Shown one piece after another: positions 52,829 to 61,874 of a DNA stretch of 64,000 nt. Location of the stretch: NCBI GenBank assembly GCA_963668605.1, contig OY764903.1:6820001-6884000 (forward strand). Direction: 5' to 3'. Within the stretch, counting starts at the first letter, position 1. Every line of letters begins with the position of its first letter. The position numbers were made by a program, and so were the translations under genes. The notes beneath the pieces were generated by a model. That model saw nothing but the letters and a program-made list of their open reading frames with translations, ran no database searches and was not told the DNA's origin. Source of the DNA: G963668605 sp963668605 (GTDB lineage Bacteria; Acidobacteriota; Terriglobia; Bryobacterales; Bryobacteraceae).

Positions 52829-53631
52829 TGAAGTTGCCCCAAGTGAACAACGATTTGTATCGGAGGATGGGCCACTCCTGGTGGGACGATAACGTGGGTG
52901 AGTTCAGCACGATTCGCTTCTTCGTGAATCCTGTCAGGTTCAGCTTTTTCCTGCGCGTACTTGAAAAGGAGCGTATCTCGGGCCATGCCACACGAACGGT
53001 TCTGGATGTCGGGTGTGGAGGCGGCATTCTGGCAGAGGAGTTTGCACGCGCAGGATTCCAGGTGACAGGTGTCGACCCCGCACCAGAGTCCATCAAAACC
53101 GCGCGAGAGCACGCAGCCGCGTCGGGGTTGGACATCGCGTACGAAACCGGCTCCGGGGAGCGTTTGCCGTTCGCCGAGGCATCGTTCGATCATGTGGCCT
53201 GCTGCGACGTCCTCGAGCATGTCGATGATGTCGCGCGCGTGATCGGAGAGATCGCCCGGGTGCTCAAGCCCGGCGGCCTGTTCCTTTACGACACCATCAA
53301 CCGGACGTTCATGAGCAAGCTCGTGGTCATCAAAGTCATGCAGGAGTGGCCGTCCACGTCCTTCGCCGAGCCGAACTTACACATCTGGGACCGGTTCATC
53401 AAGCCCCCGGAGCTGTGCCGTCTGCTCGAGCGCCACGGCCTCAACCCAAGAGAGTTGCGCGGGATTTCGACCCGGCGGAATCCCATCGCCAATCTGCTGG
53501 ACTTCCGTCGGCGGGTGAAGGGTAATATATCCTTCAAGGAGTTGGGGCGAAGGCTCGCACTCCGTGAAAGCGGCGACCTCAGCGTTTCCTACATGGGGTA
53601 CGCGGCAAAGACGGGAGCGATCTTGGGCTGA
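52825..53631 (+). CDS. SAM-dependent methyltransferase, UbiG-like
   Basis: 268 aa. ATG 52825 overlaps the stop of the membrane protein gene, with GGAGG 5 bp upstream. Motif I VLDVGCGGGILAEEFARAG (about residues 59-77), acidic motif GVDPAPESIKTARE, motif II FDHVACCDVLEHVDDV and motif III RVLKPGGLFLYDTINRT. The N-terminal part (YRRMGHSWWDDNVGEFSTIR, FFVNPVRFSFF) resembles UbiG, the 3-O-methyltransferase of ubiquinone synthesis, but no other ubi gene is near. An alternative is methylation of another phenolic or quinone compound handled together with the DUF4405 protein and sensed by MarR (inference). Confidence 0.85.
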   Translation: MMKLPQVNNDLYRRMGHSWWDDNVGEFSTIRFFVNPVRFSFFLRVLEKERISGHATRTVLDVGCGGGILAEEFARAGFQVTGVDPAPESIKTAREHAAASGLDIAYETGSGERLPFAEASFDHVACCDVLEHVDDVARVIGEIARVLKPGGLFLYDTINRTFMSKLVVIKVMQEWPSTSFAEPNLHIWDRFIKPPELCRLLERHGLNPRELRGISTRRNPIANLLDFRRRVKGNISFKELGRRLALRESGDLSVSYMGYAAKTGAILG

Positions 53632-53649
53632 CGCGATGCACACTCAGCG

Positions 53650-54129
53650 TCAACCCGGGCGGCGATGCCCCGCAAGCGCTTGAATGTGCTGGGAAACCGC
53701 CCTGATCGCCGGTGGTGGGCAGGTCACGAAAGTTCGAAACGCGTCCACGATGGGCCGCCAATTTCGTTTTTCGTGGTTGACGGCAGCGCAATCTGTGCCC
53801 ATCCCCTCCTCGCGCAGTATCCCCACAAAGCCAAACATTTCTGGATGGTCCCGTCCTCTGCGCAGAGCTGCAGAGAGCGGCTTGGATCGCCCGGTGAGGC
53901 CGTTTTCTCCCCTTCCTCCCTGACTTCTCCCCGGTGCCGGAGAACGCCCGAGCGCGGTTAACGCGGTCGTCGGCTGGGTTTGGGCTACGGTGCGGCCAGA
54001 GTCCACATCGCGGAGCACGCATTCGGCCTCGCCACCGTGCGTAGGCCCCGTCGAGTAAGCGACCCGCTTTCCGCCCTCCTGAAACTGCCAGTCCCAAAAT
54101 GTTTGCTCGGTCCTGAAGGTATGTAGGAC
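53650..54129 (-). pseudogene. Open frame without start, remnant of a secreted-protein gene
   Basis: A 159-codon minus-strand frame. The first part, HTFRTEQTFWDWQFQEGGKR, then VAYSTGPTHGGEAECVLRDV, resembles the repeat strands of acidobacterial hypothetical secreted proteins with WDWxFxxGGKxVAYxxG motifs. The middle is low-quality (GRSQGGRGENGLTGRSK). The end (RDHPEMFGFVGILREEGMGT) is unassigned. No start codon or ribosome-binding site; a stop lies just upstream. Probably a decayed 3' part of a longer gene. The remaining gap 54130-54441 shows no gene. Confidence 0.35.
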
Positions 54130-54441
54130 GCGCCCGGCTCGGGTAGATCACCAACCGACTGTGCGGCAGTCAGGCGAAATCGCGGGATCACCAACAGATA
54201 CCTGATCCGGACTTTAAGGACAATCCTCGGGGTACGTTTGGCGGTTGCCTCTGTCGTACTGAAAGAAATAGGTGGACTTACCTCGGGATCCCGGTCACCG
54301 ATTGGGTTCACGAGATGGGTACCGCAAATTTAAGACTGATTGGGTGCTCGGACCCCGGCCCGGTATGATAACCTGAACGAGGTTCAGACCTTAATGCCTG
54401 AAATGTAAGCTGGAAGTTGCACATCGAGGAGAAGAGATTCA

Positions 54442-56352
54442 ATGCGTAAACTGGACAACCTACTCGCTATTAGCGTCCTGCTGGCAGCCGTCTTGCCGGC
54501 CGAGGCGCAACTCTGGGACAAGGACTTGGTGGTCAACGGCGATGCGGAGAGCGGCACCGGCGTGAGCTCGAAGACCGCGGCGCCAATCAAGAACATCCCG
54601 GGCTGGACGAGCACGGGCAATTTCCAGCAGTGCCTCTATACGATCGGAGTGGCCGACAGCCGTTGGAAGAAGAACCCCGGGAAACAGCATTTTGCGGGCG
54701 GTCCAAATGGCGGTCCGGCGACGGCGAAGCAGACCATCGACCTTGCGGCAGGCGCCACCGAGATCGATGCCGGGCGGGTGCGTTTCTATTTGAGCGCCTG
54801 GCTCTCCAATGGCGGCAGCGCGATCATGGCGCCGGCGAAGGTGACCGCCACGTTTCTGGACGGGGCCGGCAAGACGCTGCTGGAATATTCAGTGGACGCG
54901 CCGGCGCTCGCCGAGGAGGACACCAATGCTATGCACTGGAGGTCCGGCAGCGGATTCGTGCTCCCGAATACCCGATCTGTGCAGCTTCTGGTGGACCTGA
55001 CGGGCAAGGCCACGAGTTTCAGCGGCGTGACAGCGGATGACATTGGATTTCGCGTCTCATTGCAGCCGATTTTTGACGCCAATCTGGTGGTCAACGGCGA
55101 TGCTGAGGCGCAGACTCCCGACACTGAGGCGCCGGGCTGGAACGGGGCGGATCTGGTGCCGCAGAAGGCCACCATAACACGCTTCGTCGACCCGCCCGCC
55201 ACGGTGCTGGGCACTTGGATTTTCAATCTCCGCGGTGGCGTCGGAGCCAGAACCGGAACCGGGTACCAGACGATCGACGTCACGCTGGCCAAGGACCGTA
55301 TCGACGGCGGGGGCGTGAGCTTCAGCCTGGCGGCGCTGATCGGGGGCTTTGAGAACAGTGCCGATACCTCCAGCGTGAAGCTCGAGTTTCTGAATGCCGG
55401 CGGAAAGCCGATCGGCTCAGGCCCGCAGTTAGGGCCGGTAACGCCATCGGATCGCGGCAACAAATCGCTCTTCCTTGCCCGGTCGACCGAAGGAACGGTG
55501 CCATCGGGCACACGAGCGCTGCACGTTAGCATGGCTTTCGCGTCCACCAATGCTAATTTCGGCATGCGTTCCTACGTGGATAACATCAGCCTGACGCTCT
55601 CTTCGGGCGGCGCGGTGGCGATTAAGGATGGCGGCATCGTCAACGCCGCGACGGGTGAGGTAGGCCCTGTGGCTCCGGGAGAAATGATCATGGTGTACAC
55701 CACCGGGATCAATCTGGCTAGCTCGGCCCGTATGCAACTCGACAGCGACGGCAAGGTCGCCGCCACTCTGGGCAACGTCCGGCTGTTCTTCGATGGCACT
55801 CAGGCGCCGATACTTTCGGTGACTTCGGGCCAAGTGGGCGCCGTGGCGCCTTTCGATTTGGACGGCAAGAGCGACGTCCAGGTGCGGCTGGAGTACCAGG
55901 GGGTCCCGTCGCAGACCGTCCCCGTGACAGTGGCGAGTACCTCGCCCGGCATCTTCACGCAGGACGGCGCACCCTCCGGAAAGGCGCTTGTCTACAACTC
56001 CGATTACACCCTGAACTCGGAGGAGAACCCTGCCGCGGAAGACTCCGAGGTGACGGTCTACTGGACAGGCGGCGGGCAGACAGACCCCAACGGCGTAGAT
56101 GGCCGAATCGAATCCGGATCGCTCTCCAGACCCAAGGCGGAAGTGAAAATCACGATAGGCGGTCAGTCCGCCGCTGTGGTCTACTCCGGGGGAGTGCCGT
56201 ACGGATGGTCCGGCCTGCTGATATCCGAGGTCAAAGTGCCGGTAGGGCTGGTGACATCCGACCCGCCCGTGCCGCTTCTGGCGCCAATAGTATTGACCGC
56301 GGGCAGCGCTTCCAGCCCGGATGGCAAAGTCAGCATCTGGGTGCGTAAGTAG
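54442..56352 (+). CDS. Secreted two-repeat protein with C-terminal TIGR03437 domain
   Basis: 636 aa; AGGAGAAGAG lies just before the ATG. Signal peptide LLAISVLLAAVLPAEAQ. Two related halves follow: each begins LVVNGDAE (near residues 29 and 215) and continues as a jelly-roll-like beta domain of the kind that binds carbohydrate. From about residue 397 comes the TIGR03437 Ig-like domain common in Bryobacterales (GGIVNAATGEVGPVAPGEMI, VRLFFDGTQAPILSV, LLISEVKVPVGL). An extracellular binding or adhesion role is inferred. No catalytic motif. It stands alone, 90 bp after a region of gene remnants ends. Confidence 0.8.
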   Translation: MRKLDNLLAISVLLAAVLPAEAQLWDKDLVVNGDAESGTGVSSKTAAPIKNIPGWTSTGNFQQCLYTIGVADSRWKKNPGKQHFAGGPNGGPATAKQTIDLAAGATEIDAGRVRFYLSAWLSNGGSAIMAPAKVTATFLDGAGKTLLEYSVDAPALAEEDTNAMHWRSGSGFVLPNTRSVQLLVDLTGKATSFSGVTADDIGFRVSLQPIFDANLVVNGDAEAQTPDTEAPGWNGADLVPQKATITRFVDPPATVLGTWIFNLRGGVGARTGTGYQTIDVTLAKDRIDGGGVSFSLAALIGGFENSADTSSVKLEFLNAGGKPIGSGPQLGPVTPSDRGNKSLFLARSTEGTVPSGTRALHVSMAFASTNANFGMRSYVDNISLTLSSGGAVAIKDGGIVNAATGEVGPVAPGEMIMVYTTGINLASSARMQLDSDGKVAATLGNVRLFFDGTQAPILSVTSGQVGAVAPFDLDGKSDVQVRLEYQGVPSQTVPVTVASTSPGIFTQDGAPSGKALVYNSDYTLNSEENPAAEDSEVTVYWTGGGQTDPNGVDGRIESGSLSRPKAEVKITIGGQSAAVVYSGGVPYGWSGLLISEVKVPVGLVTSDPPVPLLAPIVLTAGSASSPDGKVSIWVRK

Positions 56353-56534
56353 ATCGCGCATTGCACCTTGTTCAAGATCACTCTACACAACCTGCAACCC
56401 CTGCGGCGGATAGGCTGGACCTACGGAACCATGGCGCCAGTCCTCGAACCTACAGAGGTGGTTGGATATACAATCGAGGGTGATCAGGAAGTCAAAATGG
56501 AAATCCTGGATGAGATCAGAGTGGGACGGAACAA

Positions 56535-58172
56535 ATGAATCGCCGCAAATTCCTTGGAAGCATCTCCGCTGCTACCGCGCTCGATCTGCGCGCCGAGGAA
56601 TCTAAGCCAGCCGTCGCTGCCGGTTGGGACTGGTCTTTGCCGGCCGGAATCAAACCGGCGCCTTATTCCGGATTTGTCACCTGGGGAAAGACGCGCTTCT
56701 CGGAAATGATCACGGTGCAGGGCATTTTCAACGTCGGATGGCGCCAGTCATGCCCCGGCCCCGGAGAATACGATTGGAAGCCTATCCGCAACGCCATCGA
56801 CCAAGCCCGGGCGCTCGGCATGAGGATCGGCCTTCACATCCGAGGCGTGGAACGGCCAAGCGTGCCCGACTGGGTCATCAAGAAACACAGCGTTCCGGTG
56901 CTTGATGTGATCCCGCTGCAAGAGAATCAGCCTTGGCGACTCCAGATCGTTCCTCCCTGGCATCCCGGCATCCGGCAGGAGTACGCCGCCTTCATGGAGG
57001 CCTTCGGCAAGACTGGTATTCCGCAAAGGGACGATGTCGTGTACGGCTACATCCACGGCATCAGTCCGTCGCGCGGCGAGGAGTGGTTTCTGCGTCCCGT
57101 CGATATCGAAGATTGGGAGAAAAATGCCGGCCTCACGCCGGACCTTCTGGCCGAGTGTCTCAAAGCCAGGGTGGATGGCATGTTGAGAGCCTTCCATGGA
57201 GTAGAACACAAGCTGGCGTTTATGGGCGGGCCCATTGGTGGGCAGAGCAAGAAAGAGTACGTCGAGAAGACCACCGGACTACTGGAATATGCCCTCAGCC
57301 ACGGCACGGGTTGGCGCGGCGGAGGCGTCGATTTCCAGCACAGCCTTTTCCAGAACACGGCGCTGGGAAGCACCGTTACGGCGGATGGCTACTGCGTGGT
57401 CGATGAGAACCTGCCGCTGCACAAGGGAAGCCGCTACTGCGGTGATGAGAACGAAGAGTACGGGAAATACTGGGAGTGGCGCTTCGGACCTGTGGAGAAC
57501 CACGCTTACCGGCATCGCATTTGCACACTGAAAACGCTGATGCTCCGCCAGAGTTTCCAGATGGTATCGGCCGAGACCCTAAAGCTCAATCCGGAAATCA
57601 ACCAGTACGCGATGCTGACCCAGGGGCGCCAGGCCAAAAACTCACCTGATGCGTGGACCTATCTTCGCGACTGTGCGATCCGGACCGGGAAAGGATCGCT
57701 CCCAGTGAAGAATATCGAGCGTTGGCTCGTCCAGAGAGACGTCGAGGGACACCGCAGCGTCGCCTGCGAGCGCGTGGACCGGTTTCCACTGAGCATGGAT
57801 CCTCCGGACCGGCATTATGATTTCGATGCACGTCGCACCGACATCCGCAACCGCCAAGATGGTCTTGCCTTCCAACTCGACACCAACTTCTGGAGGAAAC
57901 CGGAGCGGGCGCTTCTGAAAGTGACTTTCGTAGACCGTGAGAAGGCATCCTGGCACATTGAGTACACCGGCTCGCAGAGCACAAAGCGAACCACGGCGAA
58001 GGTTCAGAACTCCGGCGACGGCCAGCGCAAAACCGCCACATTTGCGGTAGATGCCCTCGCCGCTGCGCGATCATTCCCCGGAGATATGGATTTCCGCCTG
58101 GTGACGGACGGCCCCGGCGACGTTACCGTCACGATGGTCCGAATACTGAAGGGTGAGTGGAAGGAAGCGTAA
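56535..58172 (+). CDS. Tat-secreted TIM-barrel glycosidase-like protein
   Basis: 545 aa. MNRRKFLGSISAATALDLRA is a twin-arginine signal. The barrel recalls GH42/GH14-like beta-galactosidase folds: WRQSCPGPGEYDWKPIRNAI with DQARALGMRIGLHIRGV in the first strands, PPWHPGIRQEYAAFMEAFGK, and a strand with YIHGISPSRGEEWFLRP whose Glu pair could be catalytic. A beta domain follows from about residue 430 (ALLKVTFVDREKASWHIEYT). No exact family can be named and the nucleophile is uncertain. It lies beside the fucosidase gene on the opposite strand, convergent, with 239 bp between. Confidence 0.6.
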   Translation: MNRRKFLGSISAATALDLRAEESKPAVAAGWDWSLPAGIKPAPYSGFVTWGKTRFSEMITVQGIFNVGWRQSCPGPGEYDWKPIRNAIDQARALGMRIGLHIRGVERPSVPDWVIKKHSVPVLDVIPLQENQPWRLQIVPPWHPGIRQEYAAFMEAFGKTGIPQRDDVVYGYIHGISPSRGEEWFLRPVDIEDWEKNAGLTPDLLAECLKARVDGMLRAFHGVEHKLAFMGGPIGGQSKKEYVEKTTGLLEYALSHGTGWRGGGVDFQHSLFQNTALGSTVTADGYCVVDENLPLHKGSRYCGDENEEYGKYWEWRFGPVENHAYRHRICTLKTLMLRQSFQMVSAETLKLNPEINQYAMLTQGRQAKNSPDAWTYLRDCAIRTGKGSLPVKNIERWLVQRDVEGHRSVACERVDRFPLSMDPPDRHYDFDARRTDIRNRQDGLAFQLDTNFWRKPERALLKVTFVDREKASWHIEYTGSQSTKRTTAKVQNSGDGQRKTATFAVDALAAARSFPGDMDFRLVTDGPGDVTVTMVRILKGEWKEA

Positions 58173-58411
58173 GACGTTTCGGCTCGGCCACCACGGTCTT
58201 GCTGTTGCGTGCTGCCGGCGAAGTTCGGCGTTTATCCCGTATGGCTCGGAAAACAAAAGCGGTTCTCGAACCAACATAATGAATTCGGCGAGAGCGCGTA
58301 CATTACACGGTGTTACAGAGGCGCTTCAGACGTCGCCGATTTTCGGACATTTATTGGATCGAGAAGGTGGCGGCCTGAGGCCGGATCGCCTTTCTGCGGA
58401 GCACAGCAGGT

Positions 58412-60160
58412 TCAATCCTGCCTGTTGACCCGCCCCAGGCGGCCGCTCACAGTCTCCGGCTCCAGGGTCATGGACTCGAAGTACATGAGGTTCTCCTTGC
58501 TAGCCTCCGCCGGCCGGATCACCACCTTCAGCGGACCCTTCTTCGCCAGCGTCACAGTTCCCAGATCGAACGTTTTATATTGATACCATTCGCCGGTGGT
58601 CTCAACCGTGTTTTCCACCCGCTGCTCCCCGAGTTCCACCACGTACTTGCGTCCCGCCCACGGCGCCCTCGCCGCATACCGTAGGCGCAGGCGGTACCGG
58701 CCCGGCTGGCTCACCAACAGGTTCCAGCTCACCTGATCCTCCGGATTCGTCCACCGCCCGATGTGGAATCTGCCGTCACGGTTGAACCTCTTCATCGCCC
58801 TGCCCGCGGTTTCGCAGGCGAGGTAGTCGAGGAGGAACGGCGAATCGCTGCCTTGCGTGATCAGCTTCGGTTGTGCCTCTGGCTTGCCCTTCACTTCCAA
58901 CACCACTACGGTGGACGCGGCGTCCCATCCCTGTGCTGGCACCCGTACGCCCGTCACTCCGGCTTGCCGCACGATTTCCAGCTTGCGGTCCGGCTCCTGT
59001 AGCAGGTACGCCGACCGCACCTCGTTGCGCAGTCCGTCCACTTGCAGCACGTTGTCCGCGGGGCGCTGGAAGGCATGCAGGTACACGCGCTCGCCTTTCA
59101 CCGTACACCGCCCCCATGGGAACTGGCCCACCGGGCAGGCGCTCGTTCCGTAGATGCTCTCCCCGTTTTTCTGCATCCACGCACCTACCTGCTCCAGCAC
59201 CGCCACGCTCGGCGCCGGAACCGTGCCGTCCGCCATCGGTCCGATGTTCAGAAGGTAGTTCCCGCCCTTGCTGACAATCTCCACCATTCGCTGGATCACG
59301 TTCGCCGGCGTCTTCCACTCCTGATCGAACTTGCTGTATCCCCACGTGCCGTTCAACGTCTGGGGAGTTTCCCAGTATTCGTCCAGGCCTCCAGTCGGCA
59401 TTCCGTTGTCGTTCATGTTCTGGTAGTCACCCAGCAGGTCGTGTCCGTAATTGCCCACGCGGCCGTTGATCAGGCACTGCGGCTGGAGTTCGTGCACCAG
59501 ATCGATAAACCGCTTCGCTTGCTCCGTGGTGTCGATGCCCCGGTCAAACCAAACCAGCCCCAACGGGCCGTAGTTCGTAAGTAACTCGCGCATTTGCGGC
59601 AGCGACTTCTCGCGCAGGTATTTCTCGAAGTCTTTCTTCGCCGGATCGTAGTCCCAGTGGTTGCCGTAGCCACCGGGAGCGTCCCAGTCCTCGCGGTGCG
59701 AATAGTAGACGCAGAACCGGATACCCTCTTTCCTGCACGCCTCAGCCAGTTCCTTGACAATGTCCCGCTTGAACGGCGTCCAATCGACGATGTTGTAGTC
59801 GCTCACCTTTGAGTGGTACATCGCAAACCCGTCGTGGTGCTTCGCCGTCAGCACCAAGTACTTCATCCCCGCGGCTTTCGCCAGCTTTGCGAACTGGTTC
59901 GCGTCGAACTTCACCGGATTCAGTCCGTGCGCCATCTCGCGGTAGTCTTTCACCGGAATGTTGAACCGCTGCATGATCCACTCGGCCTCGTCGCCTGACG
60001 GCGTCTGCTGGCCTTGCCACTCGCCAGCCAGCAGGGAGTAAGGCCCCCAATGCACAAACATCCCGAACTTGTCGTGCTGGAACCACTCCATCCTGTCTTC
60101 GGCCGCCCAAACTGGCGCCGCCATCAAGACGATCATCAGCAACATTTTTCCGTAGCGCAT
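58412..60160 (-). CDS. Secreted alpha-L-fucosidase, GH29
   Basis: 582 aa from ATG 60160, where GGAGGTCGGAGAG precedes the codon; the frame runs open to 60487 but that part lacks sense. Signal peptide MLLMIVLMAAPVWAAE. GH29 hallmarks: WFQHDKFGMFVHWGPYS, KYLVLTAKHHDGFAMYHSKV, DIVKELAEACRKEGIRFCVY and the nucleophile Asp206 in GLVWFDRGID. LLNIGPMADGTVP ends the barrel. Two C-terminal beta domains follow, the second (about 460-582) carbohydrate-binding-like. It removes terminal L-fucose from glycans. It is divergent from the enolase-superfamily dehydratase gene with 124 bp between, so both may share control. Confidence 0.92.
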   Translation of the reverse strand: MRYGKMLLMIVLMAAPVWAAEDRMEWFQHDKFGMFVHWGPYSLLAGEWQGQQTPSGDEAEWIMQRFNIPVKDYREMAHGLNPVKFDANQFAKLAKAAGMKYLVLTAKHHDGFAMYHSKVSDYNIVDWTPFKRDIVKELAEACRKEGIRFCVYYSHREDWDAPGGYGNHWDYDPAKKDFEKYLREKSLPQMRELLTNYGPLGLVWFDRGIDTTEQAKRFIDLVHELQPQCLINGRVGNYGHDLLGDYQNMNDNGMPTGGLDEYWETPQTLNGTWGYSKFDQEWKTPANVIQRMVEIVSKGGNYLLNIGPMADGTVPAPSVAVLEQVGAWMQKNGESIYGTSACPVGQFPWGRCTVKGERVYLHAFQRPADNVLQVDGLRNEVRSAYLLQEPDRKLEIVRQAGVTGVRVPAQGWDAASTVVVLEVKGKPEAQPKLITQGSDSPFLLDYLACETAGRAMKRFNRDGRFHIGRWTNPEDQVSWNLLVSQPGRYRLRLRYAARAPWAGRKYVVELGEQRVENTVETTGEWYQYKTFDLGTVTLAKKGPLKVVIRPAEASKENLMYFESMTLEPETVSGRLGRVNRQD

Positions 60161-60284
60161 CTCTCCGACCTCCGCACGTGAAACTGTCCTAGAGTATCCA
60201 TAGTACAATCTCGACGGCCTCGGTTGATCGCTTGGCGGGCGGCTGAGAAGATGGAGCGGTGAATTCAGAAAGGACCGGATAGCG
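60161..60284. promoter_or_regulatory. Shared divergent promoter region, fucosidase and dehydratase
   Basis: 124 bp separating two outward-reading start codons. It must carry both promoters. CCATAGTACAATC near 60197-60209 could contribute a -10 box to either side. No clear palindromic operator seen. Joint control of fucose release and acid-sugar dehydration is plausible. Confidence 0.4.
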
Positions 60285-61547
60285 ATGAAGGATGACGCAG
60301 GCAGCAGCCGCCGCAGTTTTGCGGGCGGAATCGCACAGGCAGGACTGGCTTTGATGGGCGGATCCGCCGCCGTGGCGCAAACGCCTGCCGCGGCTGGCAA
60401 GAGCAGTATGCGGATGAAGATTACCAAGGTGGAGCCGATTCTCACCGGCTCCGACGTTTTCCTCAAAATCGAAACCGACGCCGGCATCGTGGGCTATGGT
60501 GACGCCACCAACCACTTCATCCCGTACTCCTCGGAGGGGATGCTGAAGGACCTGATCCCGTACCTGATCGGCGAAGATCCGGAGCGAATCGAGTACCTGT
60601 GGCAGGCGTGCTTCCGGCGCCGGTTCTACCGCGGCGGCCCGGCCACCGGAGCGGCCATCAGCGCCATCGACATGGCGCTATGGGACATCAAGGGGAAAGC
60701 CTACGGGGTGCCGGTTTATCAGTTGCTGGGCGGCCTGACCCGCGCGAAGGTGCGCGTGTACGGGCACATCAACGCGAAAACGGCGGAGCTGGCGGCTGAG
60801 CAGGCCAAACAAAGGGTGGCGAAGGGCATCACCGCGCTGCGCTTCCGCGCCTTCCACAGCTATGACGCTGTGGATCTGCACGACCATGCGCTGGCTGTTA
60901 AGCAGCAGATCGAGTACCTGGCGGCGATCCGCAAGGCGGTGGGCGATGATATCGACCTGATCTTGGAGTGCCACGGGCGCTACGACCCGGTATGGGCGAT
61001 CGAACTGGCGCGCCGCGCGGAGCCATATCGGCCGTTCCTCATCGAAGACCCCATCCGGCATGAGAACCCGCAGGCCATGGCGCAGGTGCGGGCGGGCACG
61101 CGCCTGCCGTTGGCCACCGGCGAACGCCTGCACAACAAGTGGGACTTCCGCGAGATCATCGTGAACGGTTACGTGAATTATCTCCGCCCGGATGTCTGCC
61201 ATTGCGGGGGCATCAGCGAGATGAAGAAGATCGCTGCGTTCGGCGAGGTCTTCTACACAGACCTGATTCCCCACAACAACGCCGGCCCGCTGGGCTCGGC
61301 GGCGACTTTGCATGCCGCCCTGTCCATTCCCAACATCGCGCTAATCGAGGCGCCGTGGGTGAACTCCGACGGCAAGACCGACGTGGTGGCGCCTTATCCC
61401 AAGGTGGAGGCCGGCTACGCTCTACCGCTCGAAGGGCCGGGTCTGGGCATCACGTTCGACGAGAAGCTGGCGCGGTCGAGACCCTTCCGGACGCCGTCCC
61501 TCCAGCCTCGCTTGAAGGGGCTCGACGGATCTGTCCGGGACTTCTAG
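60285..61547 (+). CDS. Exported enolase-superfamily dehydratase, galactonate-dehydratase-like
   Basis: 420 aa. MKDDAGSSRRSFAGGIAQAG carries a twin-arginine signal, unusual for this normally cytoplasmic family. N-terminal capping domain (FLKIETDAGIVGYGDA), then the modified barrel: metal ligands Glu228 in LILECHGRYD, Glu254 in FLIEDPI and Glu280 in LATGERL; catalytic His230 (ExH arrangement, as in DgoD-like enzymes) and His330 in LIPHNNAGPLG. It should dehydrate an aldonic acid such as galactonate or fuconate. Divergent from the GH29 gene, which makes an L-fucose-derived acid an attractive but untested substrate. Start has AAAGGA upstream. Confidence 0.87.
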   Translation: MKDDAGSSRRSFAGGIAQAGLALMGGSAAVAQTPAAAGKSSMRMKITKVEPILTGSDVFLKIETDAGIVGYGDATNHFIPYSSEGMLKDLIPYLIGEDPERIEYLWQACFRRRFYRGGPATGAAISAIDMALWDIKGKAYGVPVYQLLGGLTRAKVRVYGHINAKTAELAAEQAKQRVAKGITALRFRAFHSYDAVDLHDHALAVKQQIEYLAAIRKAVGDDIDLILECHGRYDPVWAIELARRAEPYRPFLIEDPIRHENPQAMAQVRAGTRLPLATGERLHNKWDFREIIVNGYVNYLRPDVCHCGGISEMKKIAAFGEVFYTDLIPHNNAGPLGSAATLHAALSIPNIALIEAPWVNSDGKTDVVAPYPKVEAGYALPLEGPGLGITFDEKLARSRPFRTPSLQPRLKGLDGSVRDF

Positions 61548-61664
61548 GCCGCTAACCGCGGGGCAGGCCGCAGTCGGGAATGGCGAGAAACACGGCTTCC
61601 CGCTCCGTAACGTCCAGGAACTCAAACCGTCGTCAGCACGGGCCACAAAATGCCGCCGTGTGGG

Positions 61665-61874
61665 TCATGTTTCCTCTTGGAGAAGCAGATCGTCGTAAGG
61701 CTCGATCACCATCGAATGAAAATTCCACTCGAACCAGCGATCGAAGGCGTCAATGTCACACTGGTTCGACCATGAAGAAGATACACCATACCAGCAGTCG
61801 AGTTGCTGCTCGAAAGTCTGGCCGTACGCTTCTTCGAGATACTCGCCGGGTTTCGCCCACGCGGTGGTGGCCAA
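61665..61874 (-). CDS. Small hypothetical ORF (69 aa), perhaps a gene remnant
   Basis: A TTG start at 61874 gives TTAWAKPGEYLEEAYGQTFE, then CDIDAFDRWFEWNFHSMVIE and a DDLLLQEE end, acidic and coding-like. Just upstream another minus-strand frame (61756-62055) contains NPDWAMPVTPTAISDVWPVP and RYYGMKIENSSKDGFSRAL, which could be the earlier part of the same gene after a frameshift. No family recognised. The rest of 61548-62255 holds no other gene that I can support. Confidence 0.35.
   Translation of the reverse strand: MATTAWAKPGEYLEEAYGQTFEQQLDCWYGVSSSWSNQCDIDAFDRWFEWNFHSMVIEPYDDLLLQEET

Noticed and set aside
60161..60487. 109-residue N-terminal extension of the fucosidase frame
   Set aside because: It overlaps the divergent promoter and start of the dehydratase gene, while the ATG at 60160 has a strong ribosome-binding site and signal peptide.
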